A DNA stretch of 64,000 nt from Spirulina sp034932185 (GTDB lineage: Bacteria; Cyanobacteriota; Cyanobacteriia; Cyanobacteriales; Spirulinaceae). The notes beneath the pieces were generated by a model that had not been told where the DNA came from, made no database searches, and saw only the letters and a list, made by a program, of their open reading frames with translations. The DNA lies in the NCBI RefSeq assembly GCF_034932185.1, contig NZ_JAYGHW010000039.1, forward strand, positions 1 through 64,000. The letters run 5' to 3'. Positions 62,720-64,000 of this stretch are shown in pieces (positions within the stretch are counted from its first letter, which is position 1; every line of letters starts with the position of its first letter). The position numbers and the translations under genes were made by a program.

Positions 62720-63655
62720 ATGGATTGGAACGCTGCCGCCGTTGAAACGAAAATTAACCTCACGTTTAAACACCCGGATTTACTCTTTCTCGCCCTCAGC
62801 CATCCCTCCTATGGCCACCAGATCAACCAACCGGAGCAGAACTATGAGCGGTTGATCTTTTTAGGGGATGAAATTTTAAATTTGGCGATCGCCGACTACC
62901 TCTATCACCATTGCCCCTACCTCAAAGTCACCAACTACAAAGGGTTAGCCGAAAAACTCACCGAACCAGAACGGCTCACAAAAACCTGGCTCCACCTCGG
63001 TTTAGGGGATGATTACCCCTTCATGGTGCTCAAAGAAGAGCGGCCGATGTTAGCCCAACGGCCCCATAACCCCTTTGAGGCGGGATTTCGCGCTTTGGTG
63101 GGGGCGATCCATAGCGATCGCGGCTATCCCCAAACCCGCAACTGGCTGATCAAGCACCTCATCGCCCCCCTCCTCGCCCGCCATTTAAAAGACACAAAAG
63201 AGCGGGCAGAACTAGATTTACAACAGCGCTTTTTCGGCAATGCCCTGCTCAAAACCCTAACCGCCGATTGGCTCTATCAGCACATCAACGCCGTAGAGCC
63301 AAAATATTTAAGCCGTTTCCATCGCAATTTGATCAGTAAGGAACAATTGCAAGTTTACAAAACCAAAAGTTTAGCATTAGGCAATAGCAGCGCAGGCTTT
63401 AAAACCTTCTTAATCCAAACCTATCTCGCCCAAGGAGAACAGAACCGCAACCCCTACGCCACGGTTTACGACTGGTTCAATCGGGAAATTTTAGAAACCG
63501 ATGAAATTTTACGGGAGGCGATTACAGTACTGTTGCGGGATCAAAAACCGCAAAAATGGATTATCCGCAATGTTTTAGGCTATGCCAGCAAAGATTACCA
63601 ATTGGGGCGAGAGCGGTTCTATGAAATTCTAGAAGAGGAAATGCCGACGGCGTGA
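62720..63655 (+). CDS. RNase III-fold protein lacking part of the catalytic site
   Basis: A 311-residue protein. The first 150 residues follow the RNase III fold (HPSYGHQINQPEQNYERLIF, FLGDEILNLAIADYLY, NPFEAGFRALVGAIHSDRGY). By alignment with the E. coli motif NERLEFLGD...D..E, the first E and D are kept, but the middle E is I, the later D is an E-like position and the last E is R. The rest, to 311, is helical and not a clear dsRNA-binding domain. It is probably a catalytically altered member, perhaps binding RNA. Confidence 0.8.
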   Translation: MDWNAAAVETKINLTFKHPDLLFLALSHPSYGHQINQPEQNYERLIFLGDEILNLAIADYLYHHCPYLKVTNYKGLAEKLTEPERLTKTWLHLGLGDDYPFMVLKEERPMLAQRPHNPFEAGFRALVGAIHSDRGYPQTRNWLIKHLIAPLLARHLKDTKERAELDLQQRFFGNALLKTLTADWLYQHINAVEPKYLSRFHRNLISKEQLQVYKTKSLALGNSSAGFKTFLIQTYLAQGEQNRNPYATVYDWFNREILETDEILREAITVLLRDQKPQKWIIRNVLGYASKDYQLGRERFYEILEEEMPTA

Positions 63656-63736
63656 TCCCCCCCTGCCCCCCCCTTAAAAAAGGGGGGTTCAAGAGTACAC
63701 CCCCTTGTTAAGGGGGTCGGCGCAGCCGGGGGGATC
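63654..63736. repeat. Tandem GATCCCCCC...GGGGGGATC fold-back, copy 1
   Basis: Terminal palindrome GATCCCCCC/GGGGGGATC around CCCCTTAA-type inner stems and a TTCAAGAGTACA core. It starts inside the stop codon of the RNase III-like gene. Confidence 0.8.
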
Positions 63737-63757
63737 GTGAATATTGAGGCGAAGGGA

Positions 63758-63838
63758 GATCCCCCCCTGCCCCCCCTTAACAAGGGGGGTTCAAGAGTAC
63801 ACCCCCTTGTTAAGGGGGTCGGCGCAGCCGGGGGGATC
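63758..63838. repeat. Tandem GATCCCCCC...GGGGGGATC fold-back, copy 2
   Basis: Nearly identical second copy, 22 bases away in the same orientation. The inner stem is CCCCCTTAACAAGGGGG. Confidence 0.8.
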
Positions 63839-63846
63839 ATTAGTCC

Positions 63847-64000
63847 CTAACTCCAGTCTTGGGGTTCGTCGCCCCCTTTGCTGCGACGGTAAATTTGGCC
63901 CGTGGCATGGATGGCGCGGGTTTGGGCGAAAAGTTCCGCTTCCGTGAGTTGGTATTGCGTTAATAGCCCTTGGAGTTCCGTTTGAATTTGCCGCGCACCG
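63847..64000 (-). CDS. 3' end of an unrecognised gene (partial)
   Basis: A minus-strand frame open from the window edge to a TAG at 63847, giving 50 residues with QLTEAELFAQTRAIHATGQI and ending QDWS. Codon use is cyanobacterial and it looks real. It resembles short cyanobacterial proteins of unknown function, but I cannot name a family. Confidence 0.65.
   Translation of the reverse strand, partial: GARQIQTELQGLLTQYQLTEAELFAQTRAIHATGQIYRRSKGGDEPQDWS

Overview
The window is cyanobacterial. The octamer GCGATCGC (HIP1) recurs throughout. The gene set includes a chlorophyll cyclase (AcsF), a ChlR-type regulator, an SLH/OprB-type porin, the suicide enzyme BioU of cyanobacterial biotin synthesis, a DUF4336 protein and an RRM protein of the cyanobacterial Rbp type. 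Heptameric short tandem repeats, GAAACC/GGTTTC palindromes and many fold-back repeats between genes suggest a filamentous, repeat-rich lineage. No 16S gene is present, so the genus cannot be named.

Layout. 1-936: end of an unrecognised gene and an AT-rich restriction-endonuclease-like gene. 1068-4455: penicillin-acylase-like Ntn hydrolase, a PIN-domain toxin with its antitoxin, and an RRM protein. 4618-11718: a low-oxygen block with a four-cysteine HxlR regulator (ChlR) divergent from acsF, hemN and an acyl desaturase, facing a convergent bifunctional adhE. 11797-18964: DUF4336 protein, an anchored proline-rich protein, a SagB-like oxidoreductase, a K+ channel with an RCK domain, argD and a glutaredoxin. 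19022-23778: a fold-back element, a tiny cysteine-rich secreted peptide, a WD40 protein, an M48 protease, Maf and an S4 protein. 23785-29068: a sulfate uptake locus (Crp-family regulator divergent from sbpA, cysT, cysW, cysA and a NIL-domain protein).

29220-35188: an accessory-looking cluster with three CadD-like membrane transporters, a secreted protein, a divergent LysR regulator, an SPFH protein and a DUF202 protein. 35364-41570: two mosaic paralogous ATPase/PD-(D/E)XK genes in direct orientation around a secreted protein and a porin. 41704-46237: tRNA-Arg overlapping the 3' end of an AgcS symporter, then a P-loop ATPase plus TPR gene pair that looks like a conflict system and carries a nonsense codon. 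46395-50652: methionine salvage mtnB-mtnD, two unknown genes, aroE, rfbB and tRNA-Leu. 50680-64000: methyltransferase, two related histidine kinases, a dynamin-like GTPase, ExbB/ExbD, rhomboid, pentapeptide protein, HDAC-like hydrolase, BioU, a degenerate RNase III-like protein, tandem fold-back repeats and a partial gene.

How the parts work together. The ChlR block would let the cell make chlorophyll and heme precursors and ferment when oxygen is low. The sulfate block is a complete importer with its likely regulator. The most interesting unexplained units are the triple CadD-like/LysR/SPFH/DUF202 cluster, the ATPase + TPR module, and a pair of fold-back elements between convergent genes whose stems differ by fully compensated base changes.
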